Shown here: piece by piece, positions 24,773 through 32,718 of the stretch | Position numbering within the stretch: the stretch's first letter is position 1 | Layout of the letters: each line of letters starts with the position of its first letter | Source of the DNA: Mesorhizobium sp. ORS 3324 | GTDB taxonomy: Bacteria > Pseudomonadota > Alphaproteobacteria > Rhizobiales > Rhizobiaceae | NCBI GenBank assembly: GCA_000824825.2 | Contig: LM655199.1 | Coordinates: 186,001-250,000 of the forward strand | DNA length: 64,000 bases | Reading direction: 5' to 3' | Notes under the pieces: generated by a model | Database searches by the model: none | What the model saw: the letters and a program-made list of their open reading frames with translations, nothing else | What the model was told of the DNA's origin: nothing | Made by a program: the position numbers and the translations under genes

Positions 24773-26281
24773 TCAGCTCGTCGCGAGTTCCATCACGGCG
24801 ACATTGCTGGCCTCGTCGCGATCGAGGATGCCGCGCTGGCGGCCGCGGCTCAGCACCAGCACGCGGTGCGAAAGCCCCAGCACTTCCTCGAGGTCGGAGC
24901 TCACCACCACCACGGCCATGCCTGAGCGCGCGAGGTCGGCGATGACATCATAGATCGCCGCGCGCGCGCCGACGTCGATGCCGCGTGTCGGCTCATCGAG
25001 GATGAACACCTTGGGCGGTCGCGACACCCATTTGGCGATGATCACCTTCTGCTGGTTGCCGCCCGACAGCTTGCCCACCGCCTGGTTCGGCCGGCCTTTG
25101 ACGCCGAGCCTCGAAATGCCGGCCTCGGCAAACCTCTGCACGGCCTTCGGAAACACCCAGCCCCTCGGCGCGACATGGTCGAAATTGCCGATGGCAAGGT
25201 TCTCGCCGATCGTCTGTTCGAGCACCACGCCCTGTTCCTTGCGATCCTCCGGCACCAGAACGACGCCGGCCTCGATAGCGGCCGCTGGCCCGCTGAGGCT
25301 TATCGGCTGACCGGCCACACGCACCGAGCCAGAGGAGATCGGATCGGCGCCGGCAATTGCCCTGACCAGTTCCGTGCGTCCGGCGCCGATCAGCCCGGCG
25401 ATGCCGAGGATTTCGCCCGATCTAACCGAGAAGGAAACGTTGTTGAAGCTGCGCTCGGGCGAGGACAGGTTCTCGACTTCGAGCACCGTCTTGTCGCCGG
25501 GCGGTGAGAGCTTCGGGAACATGCGTTCGACGCTGCGCCCGACCATCTGCTCGACGACCGTGCGCACCGGAATGTCGGCGCGCTCGTGCCGGGCGACGAT
25601 GCGGCCGTCGCGCATCACCACTACGCGGTCGGCGATCTGCGCGATCTCGTCGAGGCGGTGGCTGATATAGATGAAGGACATGCCTTCTGCCTTGAGCTTG
25701 CGGATCTGCTTGAACAGCAGTTCCGTCTCTTCGCCGCCGAGCGCGGCGGTCGGCTCGTCGAGAATCAAAAGCTCGGCGTTCAGCGCCAGCGCTTTGGCGA
25801 TCTCGACCTGCTGCTGCGCCGCGACGCGCAGCGTGCGCACCTTGCGCTCGGGCGAGACGTCGAGGCCGAGGCGCTTCAACTGCGCCGAGGCCTTCGCGTT
25901 CATGGTTGCGCGGTCGATGCGGCCGCCGCGCATCGGCAGGCGTCCGACATAGACGTTCTCCGCCACCGACAGGTCAGGCAGCAGCTTCAATTCCTGGTGG
26001 ATCATGCCGACGCCGGCCTCGATGGCCGCGGCGGGATTGGCGGGGGAATAGGGCTCCCCCCGCCAGATGATGATGCCGGCATCGGGCTTGGTCGAACCGG
26101 CGATGATGTTCGAGACGGTCGACTTGCCGGCGCCGTTCTCGCCGAGCAGCGCCACGACTTCGCCCGGCCGCACCTCGAAGCTCGCATCGGCCAGGACCTG
26201 CACCGGTCCGTAGCTCTTGCTCAGCCCGTTGACGAAGAGCCCATTATGCGGGCTTTCGCTTTGGCGAGGTTCAGTTGACAT
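24773..26281 (-). CDS. ribose-type ABC importer, dual ATP-binding protein
   Basis: A 502-residue RbsA-class protein. NBD1 has GENGAGKST (about 47-55), the degenerate signature LRVAAQQQVEIAKAL and LLILDEPTAAL. NBD2 has GLIGAGRTELVRAIAG in place of Walker A, then LSGGNQQKVIIAKWV and VFILDEPTRGIDVG. The pattern of one normal and one degenerate site is normal for the class. It lies 25 nt after the binding-protein gene, in the order permease, binding protein, ATPase. Confidence 0.93.
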   Translation of the reverse strand: MSTEPRQSESPHNGLFVNGLSKSYGPVQVLADASFEVRPGEVVALLGENGAGKSTVSNIIAGSTKPDAGIIIWRGEPYSPANPAAAIEAGVGMIHQELKLLPDLSVAENVYVGRLPMRGGRIDRATMNAKASAQLKRLGLDVSPERKVRTLRVAAQQQVEIAKALALNAELLILDEPTAALGGEETELLFKQIRKLKAEGMSFIYISHRLDEIAQIADRVVVMRDGRIVARHERADIPVRTVVEQMVGRSVERMFPKLSPPGDKTVLEVENLSSPERSFNNVSFSVRSGEILGIAGLIGAGRTELVRAIAGADPISSGSVRVAGQPISLSGPAAAIEAGVVLVPEDRKEQGVVLEQTIGENLAIGNFDHVAPRGWVFPKAVQRFAEAGISRLGVKGRPNQAVGKLSGGNQQKVIIAKWVSRPPKVFILDEPTRGIDVGARAAIYDVIADLARSGMAVVVVSSDLEEVLGLSHRVLVLSRGRQRGILDRDEASNVAVMELATS

Positions 26282-26306
26282 CGTGGCGCTGTCTCAAGGA
26301 TGCCGG

Positions 26307-27245
26307 TTACGGATGCTTCTCGATGAACTGGGCGACATTGTCCTTCGTGGTCAGCGTCGCGTCCTGCAACTGGTCGGCAGGCAGTTTCTCGCCGGCCACC
26401 AGTTTGATCGCAGCGTCGACCGAAAGGCGGCCCATACCTTGGGTCTGCTGAGTCGCGGTGACGTCGAACACGCCGTCCTTCAGCGCCTTCAGCGCCGCCA
26501 CGTCGCCGTCGAAGCCCGCGATCCAGACCTTGTGGTCGGGATTGGCGACCTTGACCGCCTGGGCTGCGCCCAGCGCCAGCGCATCGGCCTGGCCGAAGAC
26601 GATCGACACGTTAGGATGCGACTGCAGCAGGTCCTGCGTCAGCTTGAAGCCCTCGTCCTGGTGCCAGCCTTCGCTCCATAGCTCGCCGACTACCTTGATG
26701 TCGGGATAGGCCTTCAGCGCTTCGCCGCAGCCCTTGGAGCGGTCGACTTCCGGCGTCGTGCCCTTCTGGCCATGGATGATCACCATCTCGCCCTTGCCGC
26801 CGGCCTGCTTGGCGATGTAGTCGCACACACCCTTGGCAGAGTTGACGCTGTCGGTGGCGATGAAGGTATCGCCGGGCGCGCCGTCGGCATTGCGGTCGAC
26901 ATTGACCACCGGGATGCCGGCGGCCTTCGCGGTCTTGGTCGGAACGGTCGCGGCGGTGGCGCCCGCCGGGATGTAGATCAGCGCGTCGATGTTCTGCGTG
27001 ACGAGATCCTGCACCTGGCTGACCTGCGTTGCCGAGTCGCCCTTGGCGTCGACGGTGATGACCGCGATGCCCTTCTCCTTGGCGTAGGCTTCGACCGACT
27101 GCTTGATCTGGTTGAAGAAGTCCGCCTGCAGATTGGCGACGGCAAGCCCGAGCTTCTTGGCGTCCTTGGCCGAGGCGGCATCCGACAGGCCGAGCAGAGG
27201 GACGATGGCCGCAGCCGCAAACAGCAGTGAACGTTTGGTCAGCAT
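26307..27245 (-). CDS. ribose-type ABC importer periplasmic binding protein
   Basis: A 312-residue periplasmic sugar-binding protein (Peripla_BP_4). The signal peptide MLTKRSLLFAAAAIVPLLGL is cut near DAASA-KDAKK. The mature part starts KLGLAVANLQADFFNQIKQS and has the sugar-contact segments VNVDRNADGAPGD and FGQADALALGAAQAV, which resemble ribose/allose-binding proteins. ATG 27245 has GGAGG 7 nt upstream; an in-frame Met eight codons earlier lacks one. An 18-nt hairpin precedes it in the operon. Confidence 0.93.
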   Translation of the reverse strand: MLTKRSLLFAAAAIVPLLGLSDAASAKDAKKLGLAVANLQADFFNQIKQSVEAYAKEKGIAVITVDAKGDSATQVSQVQDLVTQNIDALIYIPAGATAATVPTKTAKAAGIPVVNVDRNADGAPGDTFIATDSVNSAKGVCDYIAKQAGGKGEMVIIHGQKGTTPEVDRSKGCGEALKAYPDIKVVGELWSEGWHQDEGFKLTQDLLQSHPNVSIVFGQADALALGAAQAVKVANPDHKVWIAGFDGDVAALKALKDGVFDVTATQQTQGMGRLSVDAAIKLVAGEKLPADQLQDATLTTKDNVAQFIEKHP

Positions 27246-27331
27246 GTTTTTTCCTCCGTTGGTGTTCAATCTGTCCGCCTGCGCATCGCGCTCCGGCCGG
27301 ACAGTCCAGTCTCGGATCGACCGATCCGTTC

Positions 27332-27349
27332 CGCCCGGACATCCGGGCG
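27332..27349 (-). other. intercistronic hairpin between permease and binding protein
   Basis: An 8-bp perfect stem (cgcccgga/tccgggcg) lies 6 nt past the permease stop. In ABC operons such hairpins often stabilise the binding-protein part of the transcript. Confidence 0.5.
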
Positions 27350-27354
27350 AATTC

Positions 27355-28368
27355 CTATTGCCTGCGCCGCCGCCAGGTGTCGGTGGCGACCGCCAGCGCG
27401 ATCACCACGCCGATCACCACCTGCTGCACGAAGGGCGAGACGCCGAGCAGGTTGAGCCCGTTGCGCAGCACGCCGATGATGGCCACGCCGATCGCCGTGC
27501 CGCCGATCGAGCCGATGCCGCCTGATAGGCTGGCGCCGCCGATCACCACCGCGGCGATCGTGTCGAGCTCGTAGCCGACGCCCGAGCTCGGCTGCACGGA
27601 GTCGAGCCTTGCGGCGAGCACGATGCCGGCGAGCCCCGCCAGCAGGCCGCAGATCGCATAGACCCAGTTGGTCAGCGACTTCACCGGAATACCGGAAAGA
27701 CGGGCGACCTCGGCGCTGCCGCCGATGGCGTAGAGGCTGCGGCCGGTGGCGCGATAATTGAGGAAGATGGCAAAGACGATCGCCAGCACGATCATCAGTC
27801 CGACGGTGACCGACAGGAAGCCGAAATGGCGAACGATCGACATGTTGGTGAACCAGGCGGGAAAGCCGACGATCTGCGAGCCGTCGGTGATCATGTTGGC
27901 GAGGCCGCGCGCCACCGACATCATGGCAAGCGTCGCGATGAAGGGCGGCAGCTTGGTCACCGTCACCAGCAGGCCGGAAACCAGGCCACAAAGGGCGGCT
28001 ACCACGAGCGCCGCGGCGATGCCTGCCGGAACGCCGAGATTGAGATAGTCGGGGTAGGCGACATAGCCCATCACCATCGATGCCAGCGCCAGCACCGAGC
28101 CGACCGAAAGGTCGATGCCGCCGATCAGGATGACGAGCGTCATGCCGATCGCCATGATGCCGAGCACGGTTACCTGGTCGAGCACGTTGAGGATGTTGCG
28201 GACCGTCAGGAAGGTGTCGGTGGTCAGCGCCAGCGCCAGGCACAAAAGCACCAGCCCGATCAGCGGCCCCATCGTTCCGGCAAACAGCGCCGAAAGCTTC
28301 GCACCCGATACGGCCTGCGCGGCGCCGGTGCCAACGTTCAATTCGCTCGTGTCGTTGCTCACGGCCAC
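27355..28368 (-). CDS. ribose-type ABC importer permease
   Basis: A 337-residue RbsC-type inner-membrane protein with about 8-10 membrane spans. It has the signature ILIGGIDLSVGSVLALASMV and the loop GRSLYAIGGSAEVARLSGIPV. The start is GTG at 28368, with GGAGGAG upstream; a second in-frame GTG lies two codons later. It is the first gene of the ABC operon and faces the SorC regulator (28580) across a promoter region with TGAACA-type repeats. Confidence 0.92.
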   Translation of the reverse strand: MAVSNDTSELNVGTGAAQAVSGAKLSALFAGTMGPLIGLVLLCLALALTTDTFLTVRNILNVLDQVTVLGIMAIGMTLVILIGGIDLSVGSVLALASMVMGYVAYPDYLNLGVPAGIAAALVVAALCGLVSGLLVTVTKLPPFIATLAMMSVARGLANMITDGSQIVGFPAWFTNMSIVRHFGFLSVTVGLMIVLAIVFAIFLNYRATGRSLYAIGGSAEVARLSGIPVKSLTNWVYAICGLLAGLAGIVLAARLDSVQPSSGVGYELDTIAAVVIGGASLSGGIGSIGGTAIGVAIIGVLRNGLNLLGVSPFVQQVVIGVVIALAVATDTWRRRRQ

Positions 28369-28435
28369 TTCGTCTCCTCCGTCAGCAGGCCGACGTACCT
28401 CGCCGCCCGCTCTTGTTCACGAGGCATCCTCCCTG

Positions 28436-28469
28436 TGAACAATTTTTCTTTAATGTACAATTTTGTTCA
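28436..28469. promoter_or_regulatory. candidate SorC operator between ABC operon and regulator
   Basis: Inverted repeats tgaacaa (28436-28442) and ttgttca (28463-28469) have a 20-bp AT-rich centre (mostly aatttttctttaatgtacaa). The region is strikingly AT-rich against 64% GC surroundings. Further TTCA-type half-sites lie at 28415-28420 and 28478-28484. A related site occurs upstream of the kinase/oxidoreductase operon at 32418-32455. Confidence 0.5.
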
Positions 28470-28579
28470 GCTAAAACGTTCATCAGAAAATTGTCAAGTG
28501 CCGCGACGCGTTCGGCGGCGATTTGCGCGAGCCGACGGTTTGCCATAGGGAAAAGTCAGCGCATGCGGGAGGCACAAGG

Positions 28580-29542
28580 ATGGCAGTGATCGAGAACGAG
28601 AAGGTCTCGCGCTTCCCGGATGCCGAGCTCAAGGCTCGCGCTGCCTGGCACTACTATGTCGAAGGCCTGACGCAGGAACGGATCTCCGAGATCCTCGGCG
28701 TTGGCCGCATCAAGGTGCACCGCATCCTGTCGGCCGCCCGCGAGGAGGGCGTGGTCCAGTTCCGTATCCGCGACAGCGTCGTGGAATGTCTGCAGCTCGA
28801 GGAAAGCTTGAAGCAACGCTTCGGCGTCAGCCAGGCCGTGGTCGTGCCATCGGCCGCCGACAGGAGCAATGCGCCCCTGATGATCGGCCATGCCGCCGCC
28901 GCCTATCTCGCTGACAACGTCAACCCCGGCGACGTCATTGCGCTCGGCTGGGGCAGGACGCTGAAATTCGCCATCAACGAATTGCCCAGACGGCCGATTG
29001 CCAGGACAACGGTTGTCTCGATGCTTGGCGGCCTCACCCATGCGCAGCCGCTCAACCCGACCGAGAGCGCCTGGGAATTCGCCGAAAAGATCGGCGCCGA
29101 ATGCTATCTGCTTCCGGTGCCCGTCTATGCCGACAGGCCGGAACAGCGTGATGCCTTCATGAGCCAGCGCAGCGTACAGGACGTCGTCTTTCGGGCGCGG
29201 CGCGCCAACATAGCCGTGCTCAGCGTCGGCTCTTTCTCAAAGGACAGCCCGATCGCCAACTACGGTTTCATCAAGCCGAGCGAACTCGAGGAATTGCAGG
29301 CGGCCGGCGCGGTCGGCGACATCCTCTGCCATTTCATCGACGCCGAGGGCCGCACCGTGGACCATGAGGTCAACCGCCGCGTCTGCGCCTACCCGCTGCA
29401 GGACCTCTCCGACATCCCGACCACCATCCTAGTTTCGGGCGGGCAGGAGAAGATCGCCGTCATGCGCGCCGCCCTCGCCAACACCAAGGTCTCGGTGCTG
29501 ATCACTGACGAGGACGCGGCCAAGGGGCTGCTCAGTCGCTAG
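28580..29542 (+). CDS. SorC/DeoR-type sugar-responsive regulator
   Basis: A 320-residue regulator: N-terminal HTH (GLTQERISEILGVGRIKVHR, about 30-50) and a SorC sugar-binding domain with GDVIALGWGRTLKFAI, VVSMLGGLTHA, LSVGSFSKDSP and LVSGGQEKIAVM. ATG 28580 has GGGAGG 7 nt upstream; the in-frame extension to 28523 has no RBS. It is divergent from the ribose-type ABC operon and convergent with the kinase (4-nt overlap of stop regions). It likely controls both flanking operons. Confidence 0.9.
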   Translation: MAVIENEKVSRFPDAELKARAAWHYYVEGLTQERISEILGVGRIKVHRILSAAREEGVVQFRIRDSVVECLQLEESLKQRFGVSQAVVVPSAADRSNAPLMIGHAAAAYLADNVNPGDVIALGWGRTLKFAINELPRRPIARTTVVSMLGGLTHAQPLNPTESAWEFAEKIGAECYLLPVPVYADRPEQRDAFMSQRSVQDVVFRARRANIAVLSVGSFSKDSPIANYGFIKPSELEELQAAGAVGDILCHFIDAEGRTVDHEVNRRVCAYPLQDLSDIPTTILVSGGQEKIAVMRAALANTKVSVLITDEDAAKGLLSR

Positions 29543-31032
29543 CCTTCCGCGACCTTGCCGAGCCGCGCGTGGATGTCGCGCGTCGCGTGATAGAGGTCGC
29601 GGTAGATTGCCTTGCGGGCGCGGTAGGCAGGCACCAGCGCCTCGACGGGGTCAACCTGTCTCGCCGGTTGTGCGGCCATCGCCTTTGCCGCGTCCTCCGG
29701 CGAGGCGAACCAGCCGATCGCCGAGGCCGCCAGCATGGCCGCGCCCAGCGCCGCCGCCTCGTTGACCGGCGAGACGAAGAGCGGCCGTTCGAGCACGCTC
29801 GCCATTATCTGCATCAGCAGCGTGGAATTGGTGCCGCCGCCGGCCGCGATCATTGCGCCAGCCTTGCCGGTTTGCTCTTCCATCGCACCTGTGGCGATCG
29901 CCTGCTCGAAGGCGATGCCTTCCAGCACGGCGCGGAAGAGATGCTTTGGCTCATGATCCAACGACAATCCGACGATCGCGCCGCGCGCGGCACCATCCCA
30001 GTAAGGGCTCATGACGCCGGCCCAATAGGGCATGACGAGCAGCCCGTCGCTGCCCGCGGCGACCGTCATCGCCGACTTTTCCGGCGCTGCAGCTGAAGGC
30101 GAGCCGGTGGTGCGCACGATCCAGTCGACGAGTTGCATGCCGGAGCGCAGGACTGTCTCCAGCATGAAGCCGGAGCCGGTCGGCGAAACCAACGTGCGGA
30201 ACGCGTCCGAGGTGGTAACCGTGGCGGAATAGTTTCCGCTGACGACGCCTGAACCCAGCGATAGATAGCTCTTGCCGGGACCGTAGACCCCCATGCCGAG
30301 GCCCATCGCCTGGCCGTCGCCGGCACCCGCCACGACCGCTGTGCCGGGCATCAAGCCCGTCGCCGCAGCGATGCTTTCGGAAAGCTCGCCGCAGATCGCG
30401 CCGGGCGCGACCAAGTCCGGCAATTGCCCCGCTCGCAGGCCAGCCGCTTCGACCAGCTTTGGATGCCAGGTGCAGTGAACGATATCGAGTAGGCCGAGCG
30501 GATCGGCGCTTGCCGTGCTGGTGACGAGTCGCCCGGTCAACCGGTGGACAATGAAGGCGTGCACGTCCACTAGTGCTGCCGCCTCGGTGAGCACCTGCGG
30601 TCGGTGCTCCGTCAGCCAAGCCAAGGCGTAGAGCGCGGGCGTCGGATCCGGCGGCTTGCCGCTCCAATCGCGGATCACCTCACGGCCAAGCTCTTGTGAA
30701 AGCCGTGCCACCTGGCGGCGGGCGCGTTCGTCGAGCCACAATATGGCCGGAATGAGCGGCTTGCCGTCGCCGTCGATCAGCGTGAAGCTCTCCCGCTGGT
30801 GGGCGATCGAAATCGCTTTCACGCGCGAGCCATCGATCGCGTTGGCGGCCTGTTTCAGTGCCCTCAGCAGCGCCGTCCACCAGTGCTCGGCGTCCTGCTC
30901 GAAATGTCCGGGCGCCGGATTGGAAAGCGGATATGTCTCGCGCGCCTGCAAGAGTTCCGTGCCGTCCCGTGCGAAGGCGATTGCCTTCACGGCCGTCGTC
31001 GAAGCGTCGATCCCGATTACGACATCGTCCAT
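29539..31032 (-). CDS. FGGY-family carbohydrate kinase
   Basis: A 497-residue sugar kinase of the xylulokinase/glycerol kinase fold. The N-terminal phosphate loop is VIGIDASTTAVKAIAF (5-20). Other motifs are SIAHQRESFTL, ILWLDERARRQ, the second nucleotide motif GAGDGQAMGLGMGVYG and the C-terminal adenosine motif MIAAGGGTNSTLLMQIMASV. It starts 18 nt after the SAF-domain oxidoreductase and is co-transcribed with it. The phosphorylated substrate is probably a ketose or polyol delivered by the adjacent importer; identity unknown. Confidence 0.9.
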   Translation of the reverse strand: MDDVVIGIDASTTAVKAIAFARDGTELLQARETYPLSNPAPGHFEQDAEHWWTALLRALKQAANAIDGSRVKAISIAHQRESFTLIDGDGKPLIPAILWLDERARRQVARLSQELGREVIRDWSGKPPDPTPALYALAWLTEHRPQVLTEAAALVDVHAFIVHRLTGRLVTSTASADPLGLLDIVHCTWHPKLVEAAGLRAGQLPDLVAPGAICGELSESIAAATGLMPGTAVVAGAGDGQAMGLGMGVYGPGKSYLSLGSGVVSGNYSATVTTSDAFRTLVSPTGSGFMLETVLRSGMQLVDWIVRTTGSPSAAAPEKSAMTVAAGSDGLLVMPYWAGVMSPYWDGAARGAIVGLSLDHEPKHLFRAVLEGIAFEQAIATGAMEEQTGKAGAMIAAGGGTNSTLLMQIMASVLERPLFVSPVNEAAALGAAMLAASAIGWFASPEDAAKAMAAQPARQVDPVEALVPAYRARKAIYRDLYHATRDIHARLGKVAEG

Positions 31033-31050
31033 CAGGCGGGGTCCGGAAGG

Positions 31051-32373
31051 TCAAGCCGCGTTGGTCATGAACCGCCCGTCCGACTGGTCGAGGCGACGGC
31101 GGATTTGCGTTATCACCATCGAATCGTCGGGTACACAATTTTCATAGGTTAGGAAGTCGCCGGCCTTTACCGGCTTCACCACCTTGGCGCGCTCGGCAAG
31201 CCCAAGCGGCAGCGCGCCCTTGGCGCGTGCATCCTCCCAGGTCATGGCGAAGCCGCGATAGTCGTTCTCGCCGATCATGCCGAGAGACTGTCCGACGGCG
31301 AGATCGGTCTTGGCGACCGCCACCGCTTCCGCCACCGGATGGTCGAGCGGCTCCATGTCGGCGCGCTTGTAGACCACGGCGCGCGCCGCTGACAGTGGCA
31401 CTTCCAGGCTGGTGAGGTGGTAAGGCCGGAAGATCGTGAAATAGGGGCCTTTGCCGACCTTGAGATCGATCATGCGCTCTAGCACGCGCGGGTGCCTGGT
31501 CTCGATGATGCAGAACACGCCGGGCGCCACGCCCTTGCCGATCGAATAGTCGACCACGCCCTTGCGGTGCAGCACGCCGCCATCCTCACGCGGGCAGAGC
31601 ACGCTGGCCAGTTCCTCCAGCGTTGCCGTCGGGCCGTGCATGCCGGGCACATCCGGCACCAGGCCGGTGGCGTTGGCGATGGCCACCATCTCGATCGCTG
31701 TCTTGGAGCCGTCGACGAACTCGACCAGCATGCGCGCATTCATGTTGCGCTCGGCTGCCTCCTTCTCGTAGTCGGCCGGAACCGCGTCGAACTTCAGCGG
31801 ATTGTTCTTGCCCTTGCCCGCGGCAACTATTGTGAAGCCGAGGCTTTTGGCAAAGCCGATGATCTCCAGTGTGCAGGCAGGCTCGTCACCGGCGGCACCG
31901 GTATAGACCACGCCGGCCTTGCGCGCCTCTTCCTTCAGGAAACGCCCGATTGTGATGTCGGCCTCGACATTGAGCATGACGATGTGCTTGCCGTTCTTCA
32001 TCACTTCGAGCGCGAACAAAGTGCCTATGTTGGGATTCCCGGTGGCGTCGATGATCACGTCGATGCGGCCGGCCGCGGCAAGCGCATGCAGGTCCTCGGT
32101 GACCGCAATTTTGCCGGCCTCGATGGTGCGGTCGATGGCGGCCGCGTTGGGCACCTGTACGATGTCGGAGCGGTCATGGCCTGCGAGAAGCGCAGCGTCG
32201 ATCGCCGCCTGCGGCCTGACCTCGGAAATGGCGCCGATGCGCATGCCCGGCATGAGCGCGACCTGGACGACGATGTCCGTTCCCATCTGCCCGGCGCCGG
32301 CGAGACCGATGGTGATCGGCCCCTGCTTCTCAGCGCGCTGCAGGAGTTCCGCTGCGAATTGCGGATGGGACAT
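31051..32373 (-). CDS. NAD(P)-binding oxidoreductase with C-terminal SAF domain (COG4091-like)
   Basis: A 440-residue protein. An N-terminal Rossmann domain (GLAGAGQMGTDIVVQV, IDVIIDATGNPNIGTLFA) resembles homoserine dehydrogenase. The middle part has GDEPACTLEIIGFAKSLG and GKGKNNPLKFD. The C-terminal SAF-like part has LAVGQSLGMIGENDYRG and VKPVKAGDFLTYENC. The ATG at 32373 has GGAGG 8 nt upstream. Homologues are usually called predicted homoserine dehydrogenase, but they often sit, as here, in sugar or polyol operons with a kinase and SDRs. True homoserine dehydrogenase function is unlikely in this context; the reaction is unknown. Confidence 0.8.
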   Translation of the reverse strand: MSHPQFAAELLQRAEKQGPITIGLAGAGQMGTDIVVQVALMPGMRIGAISEVRPQAAIDAALLAGHDRSDIVQVPNAAAIDRTIEAGKIAVTEDLHALAAAGRIDVIIDATGNPNIGTLFALEVMKNGKHIVMLNVEADITIGRFLKEEARKAGVVYTGAAGDEPACTLEIIGFAKSLGFTIVAAGKGKNNPLKFDAVPADYEKEAAERNMNARMLVEFVDGSKTAIEMVAIANATGLVPDVPGMHGPTATLEELASVLCPREDGGVLHRKGVVDYSIGKGVAPGVFCIIETRHPRVLERMIDLKVGKGPYFTIFRPYHLTSLEVPLSAARAVVYKRADMEPLDHPVAEAVAVAKTDLAVGQSLGMIGENDYRGFAMTWEDARAKGALPLGLAERAKVVKPVKAGDFLTYENCVPDDSMVITQIRRRLDQSDGRFMTNAA

Positions 32374-32417
32374 GTCGCTTTCCTCCACTCGTTGGCGCGC
32401 CGCGCGCCGCGATCATC

Positions 32418-32455
32418 GTTGAACATTCCTATTTCTGTTTGAAAAATATTTCAAC
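32418..32455. promoter_or_regulatory. AT-rich operator candidate before the oxidoreductase-kinase operon
   Basis: gttgaacatt (from 32418) and atatttcaac (to 32455) form an inverted repeat around an AT-rich centre, 45 nt before the oxidoreductase ATG. The ttgaaca half-site and spacing resemble the site at 28436-28469, so the same SorC protein may bind. Confidence 0.45.
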
Positions 32456-32718
32456 CCGCATTTCGGCGAGCAGCGCGGGATTCGAGTGAGACGGTGCCGC
32501 AAACGTTCGAGATTGGCCGGGACGTAGGTCCTGTCCCTGGGCGAAGCAGGGAGCGAAGCAACACGGCGCAGATCCAAAGGGTCCCATGCCGTAGACGCTT
32601 ACATGTAACAGCGCTCACCGCCCTGCGCACGCTCGCCAGGAACCTGTCCAGCGATCAGGCTTTCGCGGAGAGCGACCGCGCTTTCAGCATGGCGGGCGCG
32701 GCGGCATTCTGACGGCGC
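32456..32718. other. intergenic region without recognised gene
   Basis: Between the oxidoreductase promoter and the end of the peptide ABC operon. An open frame of 72 codons (32494-32712, +) has no RBS and no recognisable motif. The second half (32616-32712) shows good codon periodicity, so a degraded fragment is possible but not supported. Confidence 0.35.

Noticed and set aside
31051..32373. Homoserine dehydrogenase annotation
   Set aside because: Only the Rossmann part resembles it; the SAF domain and the sugar-operon context argue for another reaction.
32494..32712. 72-codon ORF between the carbohydrate island and the peptide importer
   Set aside because: No RBS, no recognised motif, and it lies in a gap that could hold promoter elements; kept as unassigned intergenic.
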